A stretch of DNA of 64,000 nucleotides, from NCBI RefSeq assembly GCF_029433095.1, contig NZ_JARNTX010000004.1, positions 248,001-312,000 of the forward strand. Direction: 5' to 3'. The notes below the pieces were generated by a model. The model had not been told where the DNA came from. It made no database searches and saw only the letters and a program-made list of their open reading frames with translations. Both the position numbers and the translations under genes were made by a program. The stretch comes from Hymenobacter sp. YC55 (GTDB taxonomy: Bacteria; Bacteroidota; Bacteroidia; Cytophagales; Hymenobacteraceae). The stretch's first letter is position 1. Every line of letters starts with the position of its first letter. This document shows positions 16,681-25,117 of this stretch, piece by piece.

Positions 16681-17592
16681 ATGGATTTTGGCCGCCTTTC
16701 CGACCTTCGCTACGTAGATTTTCGTCTGCCCTCTGATCATCCCGATACGGCTGGTGTGCTAGCCCGCGCTGCGGCCACGCCCGTTGTGCCCCAAGTGTTT
16801 GTTGGCTGCCCCATCTGGACAAACAAGGCATGGCTAGGCTCGTATTTTCCGGCCGGCATCCGCGACGCCGACTATCTGCACCACTACGCCCGGCAATTCA
16901 ATAGCTTAGAGCTGAATACCACGCATTACCGCATTCCGGATGCGCCCACAGTGCGCAAGTGGCGCGATGCTGTGCCCACTACTTTCCGCTTTTGCCCCAA
17001 ACTGCCCCAGGTCATTAGCCACGACCGGGCGCTCTACAACGTCGACGACCTAACCATCAGCTTTTGCCGTTCCATTCGCGAGCTACATGAGCGGTTGGGA
17101 TGGTGCTTCCTGCAACTGCCCCCGACGTTCGGCCCCGAACACCTAAGCCGACTGGAGCGGTACCTACTCGATTTTCCGAGTGACATACCTCTGGCCGTGG
17201 AACTGCGCCATCCGGGTTGGTATACCGATAGAGTGGCCTTTGCAGCTGTAGCTGCTATGCTCGAAGCGCTCAACAAAACGTTGGTCTTGTCTGATGTGGC
17301 CGGCCGCCGTGATGTGCTGGCGATGCGCCTAACTACTCCCTCCGCTTTCATTCGCTTCAACGGCCACGGCCTTGTCAACTCCGACTATCAGCGGGCTGAT
17401 ATCTGGGCGGCGCGCATAGCTGAGTGGCTGCAACAAGGCTTGCACACGGTATACTTCTTCGTGCACCAGAAGGATATCATGCACACGCCGCTTTGGACGC
17501 AGTATTTCTTGGAGAAGCTGCACGCCTTATCAGGTATCACGGTGCCAGCGCCCCGTATCATCCCGCAGCCAGTACAAGGCAGCTTGTTCTAA
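16681..17592 (+). CDS. DUF72 (YecE-like) protein
   Basis: This 303-residue cytoplasmic protein matches the DUF72 TIM-barrel family. Typical pieces are VFVGCPIWTNKAWLGSYFP, YARQFNSLELNTTHYRIP, WRDAVPTTFRFCPKLPQVISH, LGWCFLQLPPTFGP, LAVELRHPGWY and the later VYFFVHQKD. The conserved Glu in NSLELN and the RHPGW stretch line the barrel mouth in the family, but no reaction is established. I chose the ATG at 16681; the 53-residue upstream extension is unlike the family and probably not translated. It stands alone, with a palindromic repeat element after its stop. Confidence 0.85.
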   Translation: MDFGRLSDLRYVDFRLPSDHPDTAGVLARAAATPVVPQVFVGCPIWTNKAWLGSYFPAGIRDADYLHHYARQFNSLELNTTHYRIPDAPTVRKWRDAVPTTFRFCPKLPQVISHDRALYNVDDLTISFCRSIRELHERLGWCFLQLPPTFGPEHLSRLERYLLDFPSDIPLAVELRHPGWYTDRVAFAAVAAMLEALNKTLVLSDVAGRRDVLAMRLTTPSAFIRFNGHGLVNSDYQRADIWAARIAEWLQQGLHTVYFFVHQKDIMHTPLWTQYFLEKLHALSGITVPAPRIIPQPVQGSLF

Positions 17593-17603
17593 CGCTTTGA
17601 AAG

Positions 17604-17917
17604 CTAGTTCCCCTCTTCAGCTGATGTGGCGTATCTAGCAAGGAGAAGTTAAGGGTGGTTGAAGTGTCAGAACGACCATCTAAGAACGTCATGCTGAGCG
17701 CAGCCGAAGCATCTCGCGTGCTGACGTTGTGATACTATTGTCATGCTGAGCGGAGCCGCAGCATCTCGCTCGACTCGTTAAACCGACAAAAGAAATTACC
17801 ACACTAGCGAGATGCTTCGGCTCCGCTCAGCATGACGTTCAGAGTGAAATGTTCAAGGATTGGCCAACTACTTAGCCTCTCCTTGCTAGATGCGCCACAT
17901 CAGCTGAGAGGGACTAG
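17604..17917. mobile_element. MITE-like element with long terminal inverted repeats
   Basis: Imperfect inverted repeats of about 47-50 bases (17604-17653 and 17871-17917) share a core that begins cagctgatgtggcg and ends ctagcaaggaga. Between them sit three copies of a 30-base unit: two forward (17688-17717, 17740-17769, a period of 52 bases) and one reversed (17807-17836). The unit runs gtcatgctgagc, gcagccg, aagcatctcgc. There is no gene inside. The same unit occurs near 11.5 and 37.4 kb. I read this as a non-autonomous palindromic (REP or MITE-like) element; no target-site duplication is obvious. Confidence 0.65.
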
Positions 17918-17970
17918 TTACTGTCTAGTTTTCTAGCTCGAGGCTATTGGCGAAGTCTCACATATAAGCG

Positions 17971-18714
17971 TTACCGGCCTAGTGCCAAGCCGATGCGGAA
18001 GGAGCCACTGAGCGAGAAATCGTACACTCTAGGGAGTAACCTGGTTGAAAAGCCAAAGTTGAAATCAACGAATCCGTACTGGCCCAAGCGGCGCTGCAGA
18101 CCATAAAAGGCTGATAAGTCGGCGCGCACGAGGGGTTTGCTGAAGGTGTAGAAATAGTACGTTGATTCGTGGGAGCGGCGGCCAAAGCCATTGCCTATGG
18201 CCACAGAGAGGTAGTTAGCAGAAAAGTTGCTGGCATTCTTGCCCTTGCGAATGCGCTGGTTGAGGTTGTAATAGTAGCGTCCGGCCACTTGCGACCGGAC
18301 GCTGAAGCCGTGGCGAAATGCTAACCCACCAACCCGTCGGTAGCGGGTAAAATCTGGGCTGAGCTCTGCCATTATGGATATATCGTCGCGCAGCTTTCGC
18401 TCATAAATCAGGTACACACCGTAGCGGTAATAGCGCCGACCCGTGTCAAAGTTGTTGTCAGTTGCGTAGTTGTTGAGCCCAATTTTCCAAAGGACTTGTT
18501 CTTCTATTTGCAGGCGTGTTAGGGAGCTATACGTTTGCGCCAAAGCACTGGTGCGCGACGAATCGGACTCGGTAACGGTTTCCTCGCTGTACCGCACCCG
18601 CGTGGTATCGGGTGCGGTTTGGGCAACAACCAGCGGCGACGTGCCTATCAAAACCAACAAGCCAAGCAACAGCGCACGCAGAACAGTAAGGCCAGAAATA
18701 GAAGTTTGATGCAT
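17971..18714 (-). CDS. Predicted outer membrane beta-barrel protein (DUF2490-like), last gene of sigma operon
   Basis: This 247-residue exported protein has a signal peptide ending LVVAQ and a mature part of alternating strands: YYRYGVYLIYERKL, SIMAELSPDFTRYRR, GFSVRSQVAGRYYYNL, NYLSVAIGNGFGRR, STYYFYTFSKPLVRADLSAFYGL and a C-terminal RIGLALGR. The pattern resembles outer membrane barrel proteins, but I cannot fix a family with certainty. It starts at the ATG at 18714, 21 bases after the DUF4097-like gene. As the last gene of the ECF sigma operon it is a plausible regulatory target or a component of the envelope response. Confidence 0.65.
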   Translation of the reverse strand: MHQTSISGLTVLRALLLGLLVLIGTSPLVVAQTAPDTTRVRYSEETVTESDSSRTSALAQTYSSLTRLQIEEQVLWKIGLNNYATDNNFDTGRRYYRYGVYLIYERKLRDDISIMAELSPDFTRYRRVGGLAFRHGFSVRSQVAGRYYYNLNQRIRKGKNASNFSANYLSVAIGNGFGRRSHESTYYFYTFSKPLVRADLSAFYGLQRRLGQYGFVDFNFGFSTRLLPRVYDFSLSGSFRIGLALGR

Positions 18715-18735
18715 AGAGCGCGGCAATAGAGCAAA

Positions 18736-19677
18736 TCAGCGTTGGATGAGGAGCGGTTGGGTCTGGAGCGTAATAGGCGCGTAGGAAGTACTGACGCGAA
18801 TAAGCGGCAGCTTGGCATCATTGGTGACCTGCAAGGTGTTGCGGCCGGTGAGCGTACGCTTAGGGGTGTAGCTCGCCGGGATGACCAACTTGCCCTGGCT
18901 GGTGCCCAAATTGTAATTGTACTGCGACAACTTTGGTACGCCAATCGTCACTTCGGTGCGCGTGGCATCAACAAAGGCGCTTTTCAGCTCGTCGTTGGGC
19001 TCGAATACAATGCTGCCGTAGGCGTTGCTGATGGCATAGGTGCCCCCCGCCCCCGTTAGCTGCACCGCCGATTTGTCGGCGTGGCACACAAACGCGCTGT
19101 TGAGGTTGGTACCCGTTAGCTCGGTGTAGCGAATGGTAGCTTCCAGGCTGCCCTGCAAGTCTTGCAGCGTAATCTCGCCGAAGTCTTGCACCAGGGTTTG
19201 GCGGCCGGTCAGCTCGATTAACTCGGTGCGGCCGTAAGCATTTACTATTTCCAGGGAGTTTCCAGCGGGCATCATCACGATGTACTCGGCGCGCAAGTCG
19301 CTGCGGACGGGTGGTGCGCCCACGGGTACGGCAAAGTAGTTGACCAGGTCAATGGTGTTGCCTTTCTTGGCTATCTGATAGCGGACGGCGGGCAATTCTC
19401 GTTCGGCAATAGCGCGCTCAGGGTGGCGGGCGCTCAGGCGGAGCACCACTTGCACGCTCGGCTTGTCCCAGCCTTGCACTTTCAAGGTGGCTTTTTCGGC
19501 TCGGATGCGGACGAGCGTACCCGTCGGGCAAGGCAAGGTCTGCTCGATGGTGCGCGTGAGTACCTGCACCTTGCGCTGCGCTTGCACACCGCCAGCCAGC
19601 CCCAAGCAGAGCAACAGCACCAGCAGGCCCTCGCCCCAGCGGCGCGGCTTTCCTATATGTAAAAGCAAAGCACTCAT
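18736..19677 (-). CDS. DUF4097-like beta-helix protein
   Basis: This 313-residue exported protein carries a signal peptide (LLVLLLCLGLAGGVQAQ). Its repeated short strands, VRIRAEKATLKVQGWDKPSVQVVL, SLEIVNAYGRTELIEL, TLVQDFGEITLQDLQGSLEATIRYTELTG, and AISNAYGSIVF, are typical of DUF4097/DUF2807-type adhesin-like beta-solenoids. The ATG at 19677 overlaps the stop of the upstream anti-sigma-like gene in the sequence ATGA, which implies translational coupling. Such proteins are often encoded beside ECF sigma and anti-sigma genes in Bacteroidota; their role is unknown but probably lies in the periplasm or at the cell surface. Confidence 0.75.
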   Translation of the reverse strand: MSALLLHIGKPRRWGEGLLVLLLCLGLAGGVQAQRKVQVLTRTIEQTLPCPTGTLVRIRAEKATLKVQGWDKPSVQVVLRLSARHPERAIAERELPAVRYQIAKKGNTIDLVNYFAVPVGAPPVRSDLRAEYIVMMPAGNSLEIVNAYGRTELIELTGRQTLVQDFGEITLQDLQGSLEATIRYTELTGTNLNSAFVCHADKSAVQLTGAGGTYAISNAYGSIVFEPNDELKSAFVDATRTEVTIGVPKLSQYNYNLGTSQGKLVIPASYTPKRTLTGRNTLQVTNDAKLPLIRVSTSYAPITLQTQPLLIQR

Positions 19678-20375
19678 GAGATGAGGAGTTGAATAAGCTC
19701 CCGGGTGACGGCCGCTTTGAGGGTAGTAACCCGCACTTGGTTGCGGACTAGCTCTGGCGTGGTGCCGAACCGCTGCGCGGCTTGTTGCAAGCGTAATTCT
19801 TCGGTTTCCAACTCCGTGAGTTGGGTGCGCAGCTCCTTGAACTCGCCCGACTGGCAAACCGTGGGCAACGAGGTGCAGTGCGCATCAATAAAGGCTACCC
19901 CTTCGCGGCCCAGCGGATCGACGGCGCTCTGCACGGGCAACGTAGCTACGGGGCTTTCCACAGTCTCTTCGGTGTAGGTAATGGTTTCGTGGGGGACAGA
20001 AGCGTCGTAAGAGGAAGTGGGAAATTGCCACCACGCCAGCACCAGCACCAGAATGGCAGCGGCCACGCTGGCTACGAGGCGCAGGCGCTTGGCTGGCCAC
20101 AGCGGCCGAACTACGCCCGGCGCGGTAGGTGCGGCGGTTAAGGGCGTTGGCTCAGTGTCAAGTTGGTCGAGGCGGCCGGCAATGGCGGCCCATAGGGCAT
20201 CATCGGGGGCATGCGTGGGCAGCTGGGGTAGGGTACGGTGTATGGCTTCGTCGGCCGCCAATTGGGCTTCGATTCGGGACCAAGTGGCGGGGGCAGGCTC
20301 GTGAGTGGGCAATTCGTTCAGCGCCCGCCGCAGGTGTTGGTGCCCTTCTTCGGGCAGGTCGGGGGTCTGGTTCAT
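19674..20375 (-). CDS. Probable anti-sigma factor (single-pass membrane protein)
   Basis: This 233-residue protein has a soluble N-terminal half with repeated short helical motifs (LPTHEPAPATWSRIEAQL and LPTHAPDDALWAAIAGRL), one membrane helix (LRLVASVAAAILVLVLAWWQF, about residues 98-118) and a periplasmic C-terminal half ending in a coiled coil (ELRTQLTELETEELRLQQAAQRF). Topology and position fit a membrane anti-sigma factor, although no zinc-binding ZAS motif is seen. Its ATG overlaps the sigma factor stop by 4 bases (ATGA), and its own stop overlaps the next start in the same way. The two LPTH motifs suggest an internal duplication of the sigma-binding part; that is inference. Confidence 0.75.
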   Translation of the reverse strand: MNQTPDLPEEGHQHLRRALNELPTHEPAPATWSRIEAQLAADEAIHRTLPQLPTHAPDDALWAAIAGRLDQLDTEPTPLTAAPTAPGVVRPLWPAKRLRLVASVAAAILVLVLAWWQFPTSSYDASVPHETITYTEETVESPVATLPVQSAVDPLGREGVAFIDAHCTSLPTVCQSGEFKELRTQLTELETEELRLQQAAQRFGTTPELVRNQVRVTTLKAAVTRELIQLLIS

Positions 20376-20920
20376 AGGTACAGGTGATGAAGTTTGATTT
20401 TGAGCAGCCGCTTGGCATGAAAGAGCTGCGACTTGGTCGTGCCCTCCGATATGCCAAGCATCTCGGCTACTTCGCGGTGCAAGTAGCCTTCTACCTCGAT
20501 CAGGCAGAATACGGCGCGGTAGCCGGCCGGTAGCTCGTCAATAGCTTTTTCCAGCGCTTGGCCAGTTAGCTGGTCGTGCCAAGCCACCAGCGGCTCGGGG
20601 TGGCGTTCGGGGTCGTACACCTCCATGCGCTGTTCGCGCCGGAGCGTTGCCAAAGCCCGTCGCACCACAATGGTTTTAATCCAGGCGCCTAGCGTAGACT
20701 GTTGCCGGAAGCTGGCCAACTGCCGGAACACATCCACAAAGGCATCCTGCAACGCATCCTGTGCCAGATCATGGTCGCCGCCGAGAATGCGCAGCGCACA
20801 CGAAAACATGGCCGTCTTATAACGCTGATACAACTGATACTGCGCCTGGCGGTCTTGCGCAAGACAGCCAGTCAGCAGTTGTTGTTCGTCAGAAGTATTG
20901 AACGCAGGAGGCGAAGTCAC
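20372..20920 (-). CDS. ECF-type RNA polymerase sigma factor
   Basis: This 182-residue protein has the two domains of extracytoplasmic-function sigma factors. Region 2 shows QYQLYQRYKTAMFSCALRIL and ALQDAFVDVFRQLASFRQQSTLGAWIKTIVVRRAL. Region 4 shows AIDELPAGYRAVFCLIEVEGYLHREVAEMLGISEGTTKSQLFHAKRLLKIKL, the -35-binding helix-turn-helix. I chose the GTG at 20920; the longer frame adds a Cys/Phe-rich stretch with no sigma character. It leads a four-gene operon (sigma, anti-sigma-like, DUF4097-like, barrel protein) with 4-base overlaps at the first two junctions. In the family such sigmas respond to envelope signals relayed by the anti-sigma factor. Confidence 0.92.
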   Translation of the reverse strand: MTSPPAFNTSDEQQLLTGCLAQDRQAQYQLYQRYKTAMFSCALRILGGDHDLAQDALQDAFVDVFRQLASFRQQSTLGAWIKTIVVRRALATLRREQRMEVYDPERHPEPLVAWHDQLTGQALEKAIDELPAGYRAVFCLIEVEGYLHREVAEMLGISEGTTKSQLFHAKRLLKIKLHHLYL

Positions 20921-21151
20921 GGAGCAGTTATTTGACCTAAAGGGAATCCAAGCCCGGCAAAGGTTGGCGCAAGCAGAAAAAAAGCCGGCGAAGCACAAGG
21001 CCTCTGGTTGGAAGACTTTCGAGCCGTCTGCTTGTGCTGTAAGTCAACAGCCATGCCAGCCAAGCGCAACTTGTGCGAATTGCAAGCGAGAAGAGCCGTC
21101 CGCAACCAACCAAATCCCGTATCTTGAGCAGTCCCTCCCTTGTATTATTCT

Positions 21152-23263
21152 ATGCGCTTTCGCTTCTCTGCCAGCTTCTTGTTCTCCCTGTTTCTCTTGG
21201 GAACTGCTACTGCCCAAAATCCTACCGCCACGCCCGAAACGCACTGCTTGCTAGTAGCCCTCGACCCGGCCCAGCGGGCCCAACAGGCAACACTGGTGGT
21301 TGAAGGCGAGGTAACATCTAGCCGCAGCTTCTGGGACAGCAAGCACCAGCGCATCTACACCGCCCATCAATTTCGGGTATTTAGCGCGCTCAAAGGCTCG
21401 GCTCCCGCTACCGTAACCGTGCTAACCGAGGGCGGCATCGTGGACCTAACCCGGCAAGACCTTACCAATACGCTCACCCTGCAGCCCGGCCAGCAAGGCG
21501 TTCTGTTCCTAACGCCTGCCTCTTTTCCGGGCACCGAAAGCGTGGGCACGGCCTGGTCCGCCTACGGTAGCCAGCAAGGGTTTATCGGCTATGACCTGAG
21601 CGACGCCACGGCCGCCGAGCCGTTTCGGGACTACGGCCTCATCACGGAAGAGTTCTACCAGACGCTAACCGATGCTACTGGCCAAGCCCGGCGCGTAGTG
21701 CAGCCCAACCCAGCACTAACTACGGCGGTGGCACGCCAATTGGCTCCTCCGGTATTGGCCCGTGGACAGGCGCCGGTTATTGTCTCCTTGAGCCCAACTA
21801 CCCTACCTGCTGGCACGGGTGCCGAGCTGACCATTACGGGCTCGGGCTTTGGGCCAGCACGTGGCACCGGATTCGTGGAGTTCCGCAACGCCGACAATGG
21901 CGGTAGTTCGTACATAAAGCCCCGTGCTACCGACTATGTGAGCTGGTCGGATACTCGTATTCAAGTGCGAGTGCCTTCGGTGAGCCAGACCACTGGGGGC
22001 ACCCGTAGCCCGGCGGGTAGCGGCACGGTGCGCGTGACCAGCGCCGATCGGCTTGTTACCACTAGCCTAATGGCCATCACCATTCCTTATGCCATCAGCA
22101 ACGTGCTGGCCGCCAACGATTCCAGCCGGGTAATCCGCCCTAGTCACCTCAACCAAAACGGGCGCGGGGGGTATGCTTTTCGCTTTGAGGCCGGTTTCGG
22201 GGCCAACCCCCGCGCTGCAACGGCCTTCCGAAATGCCTTGGCTACGTGGCGCTGCCAGAGCGGCGTAAACTGGGACGTGGATGCTGCTACCCGCACTGAC
22301 CGGGGCTCCAAAGAAGACAGCGAGAACAGTGTTGGGTTTGATGAGGGAACCGAACTGCCCGTCAATGTGCTCGGCCGCACAACCAGCTATTACCAAGGTT
22401 GCTTCCAGCCCGACGGTAGCATTGCTTTTGCCGTGAAAGAAATTGACATGCAATTTGATAGCGGCACCAACTGGCAGTATGGCCCCGCAGTGGCCGGCGT
22501 CACGCAGTTGGATTTCGAAACGGTGGTTGTGCACGAGCTAGGGCACGCGCAGCAACTTTCCCACGTGATTTTGCCGCGCCGTGCTGTGATGCACTATGCC
22601 GTAGCTCCCGGACAAACCAACCGTACCATCAGCACCGATGATATAACAGGCGGGCGCTTGGTGCTCCAGACCCGTAGCTTCGTGACGCAGAGCTGCGGCC
22701 CGTCCCCGATGCTGCCAGCCCCGCTTACCAGCCTCGCGGCTACCACGGGCACCGACGGTATTGCTTTGGCCTGGACCACCCAAGACGAGTGTTTCCTTCA
22801 AAACTTTGTTGTTGAGCGCTCCTTGTCGTTTGACACCACTGCTTGGCAAACTCTAGCCACCGTGCCGCGCACCGGCAACACTTACCGCTACGTCGATACC
22901 AACCCCCAGTCAGGCTTGCGATACTACCGCTTGCGCCTGCGTCGCCCCAACGGTAGTTTCGATACGGCAGCTCCTCTGGCCGCCTACGGCGACGCAGCTA
23001 CGGCTGGGCGGCCCCAGCTGTTTCCTAACCCAGCCGGTGCAACCGGTCTCCGCTTGCAGTACCCGGCCACGGCCGCCGGGCGCCTCCGCGTTTCTATTGT
23101 CGATGCCATTGGTCGGCAGCACACTCTCATTGGGTTAGATTATCAGTCGGGCCTTAACTTCTTGGCCATACCGACCGAGCTTCTGCGCCCAGGCTGGTAC
23201 GTGGTTCGTTTGCGCACGCCTGAAGGCAAAGAAGCAAACCTGCCGTTTCTGCGGGCCGAGTAA
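21152..23263 (+). CDS. Secreted matrixin-like (M10) metalloprotease with T9SS sorting domain
   Basis: This 703-residue exported protein has a signal peptide (LFSLFLLGTATAQ), an N-terminal region of about 200 residues, and an IPT/TIG immunoglobulin-like domain (IVSLSPTTLPAGTGAELTITGSGFG). A protease part follows with the long zinc motif HELGHAQQLSH (His461, Glu462, His465, His471) and a candidate Met-turn, VMHYAV. A fibronectin-like stretch (AWTTQDECFLQNFVVERS) comes next. The C-terminal 80 residues (LFPNPAGATGLRLQYP through GWYVVRLRT) resemble a type A sorting domain for type IX secretion. The ATG at 21152 is favoured over the TTG four codons upstream. It is probably exported to the surface or medium. 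It is divergent from the ECF sigma gene. Confidence 0.87.
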   Translation: MRFRFSASFLFSLFLLGTATAQNPTATPETHCLLVALDPAQRAQQATLVVEGEVTSSRSFWDSKHQRIYTAHQFRVFSALKGSAPATVTVLTEGGIVDLTRQDLTNTLTLQPGQQGVLFLTPASFPGTESVGTAWSAYGSQQGFIGYDLSDATAAEPFRDYGLITEEFYQTLTDATGQARRVVQPNPALTTAVARQLAPPVLARGQAPVIVSLSPTTLPAGTGAELTITGSGFGPARGTGFVEFRNADNGGSSYIKPRATDYVSWSDTRIQVRVPSVSQTTGGTRSPAGSGTVRVTSADRLVTTSLMAITIPYAISNVLAANDSSRVIRPSHLNQNGRGGYAFRFEAGFGANPRAATAFRNALATWRCQSGVNWDVDAATRTDRGSKEDSENSVGFDEGTELPVNVLGRTTSYYQGCFQPDGSIAFAVKEIDMQFDSGTNWQYGPAVAGVTQLDFETVVVHELGHAQQLSHVILPRRAVMHYAVAPGQTNRTISTDDITGGRLVLQTRSFVTQSCGPSPMLPAPLTSLAATTGTDGIALAWTTQDECFLQNFVVERSLSFDTTAWQTLATVPRTGNTYRYVDTNPQSGLRYYRLRLRRPNGSFDTAAPLAAYGDAATAGRPQLFPNPAGATGLRLQYPATAAGRLRVSIVDAIGRQHTLIGLDYQSGLNFLAIPTELLRPGWYVVRLRTPEGKEANLPFLRAE

Positions 23264-23312
23264 GCAGTTAGCTAGCGAGGTGGTGAGGCTGTACGCTGGG
23301 TAGTGCCCCAAC

Positions 23313-23918
23313 TCACAGCCTTACCACCAAGGCTATGACATTTGGGCCGGCTTGTAGGTGGCTAAGCAGCGGATACAGCTTGCTTTTGCCGTGGGCGTGG
23401 TGGGCCACGAATAGCACGCCATCAAAAGCGAAAAGGAAGCTTCCTTGCAGGAGCAAAGAGCGGCCGTAGCCCGTTAGGCGGTCTTGCTGACGTTGGGTCG
23501 AGCGGCTGCGGGCGCGTTCTTTCAGGTAGAAACCGGTGGCTACGTAGGCTACGTCGAGGCCAGTGTTGAGGAGGTAGAGGTTTTCGGTGCGTAGCTGGGC
23601 TTTAACTGTGCTTGCCCTGTCGGCCGGCGGCGTAGCGTGCCGGGCGGAAAGCAGCGCCGAGCTGGCTAGCGCTAAGTTCACTACGCCCCAGCCTACATTC
23701 ATCTGGTGGAAGTATTTCTCGGGGCCATCGGTGACAAAAGCCCGGGCCCCGCTTATGCCTACGTTGCCAACAGCCCACGCCCCAAGTACCCGCATGCCCC
23801 GTTGGTCGAGGAGAGTACGCTGGGTGTTGTATTCGGGTAGTGCAGCAGGTAACGTCTGCTGCGCCGCTGCGGGCAAGGCCAGAACGGTGAGCAGGAGCAA
23901 GCGGAGCAAGAAAGGCAT
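23313..23918 (-). CDS. Conserved exported protein, possibly DUF6992-like
   Basis: This 201-residue protein has a signal peptide (MPFLLRLLLLTVLALPAAAQ) and several moderately hydrophobic segments: MRVLGAWAVGNVGISGARAF, VGWGVVNLALASSALLSA, LYLLNTGLDVAYVATGFYL and SLLLQGSFLFAFDGVLFVAHH. These suggest a small membrane-associated protein. The overall pattern recalls a family annotated as DUF6992 in Bacteroidota, but I am not certain. It is convergent with the M10 protease. An inverted repeat (GGTGGTGAGGCTGT near 23279 and ACAGCCTTACCACC near 23315, one mismatch) covers the junction and its own stop region, and may act as a terminator. The function is unknown. Confidence 0.6.
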   Translation of the reverse strand: MPFLLRLLLLTVLALPAAAQQTLPAALPEYNTQRTLLDQRGMRVLGAWAVGNVGISGARAFVTDGPEKYFHQMNVGWGVVNLALASSALLSARHATPPADRASTVKAQLRTENLYLLNTGLDVAYVATGFYLKERARSRSTQRQQDRLTGYGRSLLLQGSFLFAFDGVLFVAHHAHGKSKLYPLLSHLQAGPNVIALVVRL

Positions 23919-24013
23919 AGCAGTCGGGTAGAAGGGCTATACCCTGAAAGCGCAGCTTCGCCGGGTTTGTTTGCTGTAAGACGCTCTGCTGGCCCCGCTA
24001 GATAGCGCCGAGG

Positions 24014-24958
24014 CTACCGTTCCAGTAACATAGCGCCGTAGGAATAGCCCCCACCAAATACCGTAATAACCACCCGGCTTCCTTCGTGCAGCTGGTTCCA
24101 GGTGTCGCCTAGGCCGATGGCGGCGCCGGCGCAACCGGTGTTGCCGAGCTGCTCGATGTTGGATACCGCCCGCTCGTCGGGCATGCCCAACTGCTTGAGC
24201 ACGTTTTTGGTGATGCGCAGATTAGCTTGGTGCGGAATCAGGAACGCCACATCGTCGACGGTGAGCTGCTGCCGCTCCAGAAGCTGTGCGGTTACGCGGG
24301 CCATGTAGGTGCAGGCGTGCGTGAATACGTCGCGGCCATGGGGCATCACAATGCCTTTTTCCACTGGCTTCAACGTCACCGATTCGTCGGCTTTGCCTAC
24401 TACGGCGGCGCCCCCGGTTACCACTTCCACAACGCGCAGGTCGGTGGGGCTGAGGCGTTCTTTGCTGATAAGTAGCGTAGCGGCCCCGTCGCCCCACAGG
24501 TGGCCCGCCATGGTATCTTGCTCGTTGTTGTAAGCCGTATTGTGCTCACTCACCACTACCACTGCCCGCGACGCTTTGCCGAGGGCAAAGTAGCCTTCCA
24601 CTATTTCAATGGCATTCAGTAGCGACGAGCACGCCGAGGAAATGCTAACTACCGGAATTTCGTTGATGCCTAGTTCGCGCTGCACGGCGTGGGCGAGCGT
24701 GTAAATGGTATCGTGCGGCGTGTAGGTGGCCCCCACAATCAGGTCGATGGTGGCTGCGAAGTCGGGTGCTTGCGCCAGGGCCCGGCGAGTGGCCTCGATG
24801 GCCATGGTGTTGGTGTTTTCGCCAGGGCCAGCCTTGCGCCGCTCCCGAATGCCGGTGCGCTCAATGATCCACTCAGAGGCAAGACCGTTCAGACGGGTGA
24901 AATGCTCGTTGGTTACTACGTAGTCGGGCAGATAGGCTGCCACCTGATGAATATACAC
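24014..24958 (-). CDS. 3-oxoacyl-ACP synthase III (FabH-like)
   Basis: This 314-residue thiolase-fold enzyme has the full KASIII triad: Cys110 in VSISSACSSLL, His243 in IPHQANLRI and Asn273 in QLGNTGCAGAA, close to the spacing of E. coli FabH. Family members condense an acyl-CoA primer with malonyl-ACP to start fatty acid synthesis; paralogues make polyketide-like or alkene products. I chose the GTG at 24958, because VYIHQVAAYLPDYVVTNEHF then matches the usual FabH N-terminus; a TTG at 24997 adds 13 residues that do not fit. A stand-alone fabH-like gene away from plsX and rpmF may be a secondary copy, so the gene symbol is left open. Confidence 0.9.
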   Translation of the reverse strand: MYIHQVAAYLPDYVVTNEHFTRLNGLASEWIIERTGIRERRKAGPGENTNTMAIEATRRALAQAPDFAATIDLIVGATYTPHDTIYTLAHAVQRELGINEIPVVSISSACSSLLNAIEIVEGYFALGKASRAVVVVSEHNTAYNNEQDTMAGHLWGDGAATLLISKERLSPTDLRVVEVVTGGAAVVGKADESVTLKPVEKGIVMPHGRDVFTHACTYMARVTAQLLERQQLTVDDVAFLIPHQANLRITKNVLKQLGMPDERAVSNIEQLGNTGCAGAAIGLGDTWNQLHEGSRVVITVFGGGYSYGAMLLER

Positions 24959-25117
24959 GGAGGGAAACGGTCGGGAGTTAGGCAAAAACAGCAGCAAGGT
25001 ACGAGACTCTATCCGGACTAGTGAACCTCAAACAACGAAGCGGTCCGTACTTTGCATGGCGTTTTTGCGTTCAACGCCGAAATAGGAGGGGAGTTCCTGT
25101 ACTCTCGTTACAAGATT

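Noticed and set aside
17604..17917. Possible CRISPR array because units recur with a 52-base period
   Set aside because: Only two direct units are present, the third is reversed, the whole is enclosed by inverted ends, and no cas genes are near.
24959..24997. TTG start at 24997 for the FabH-like gene
   Set aside because: The GTG at 24958 reproduces the normal FabH N-terminus, and the TTG lies in a stretch resembling a promoter.
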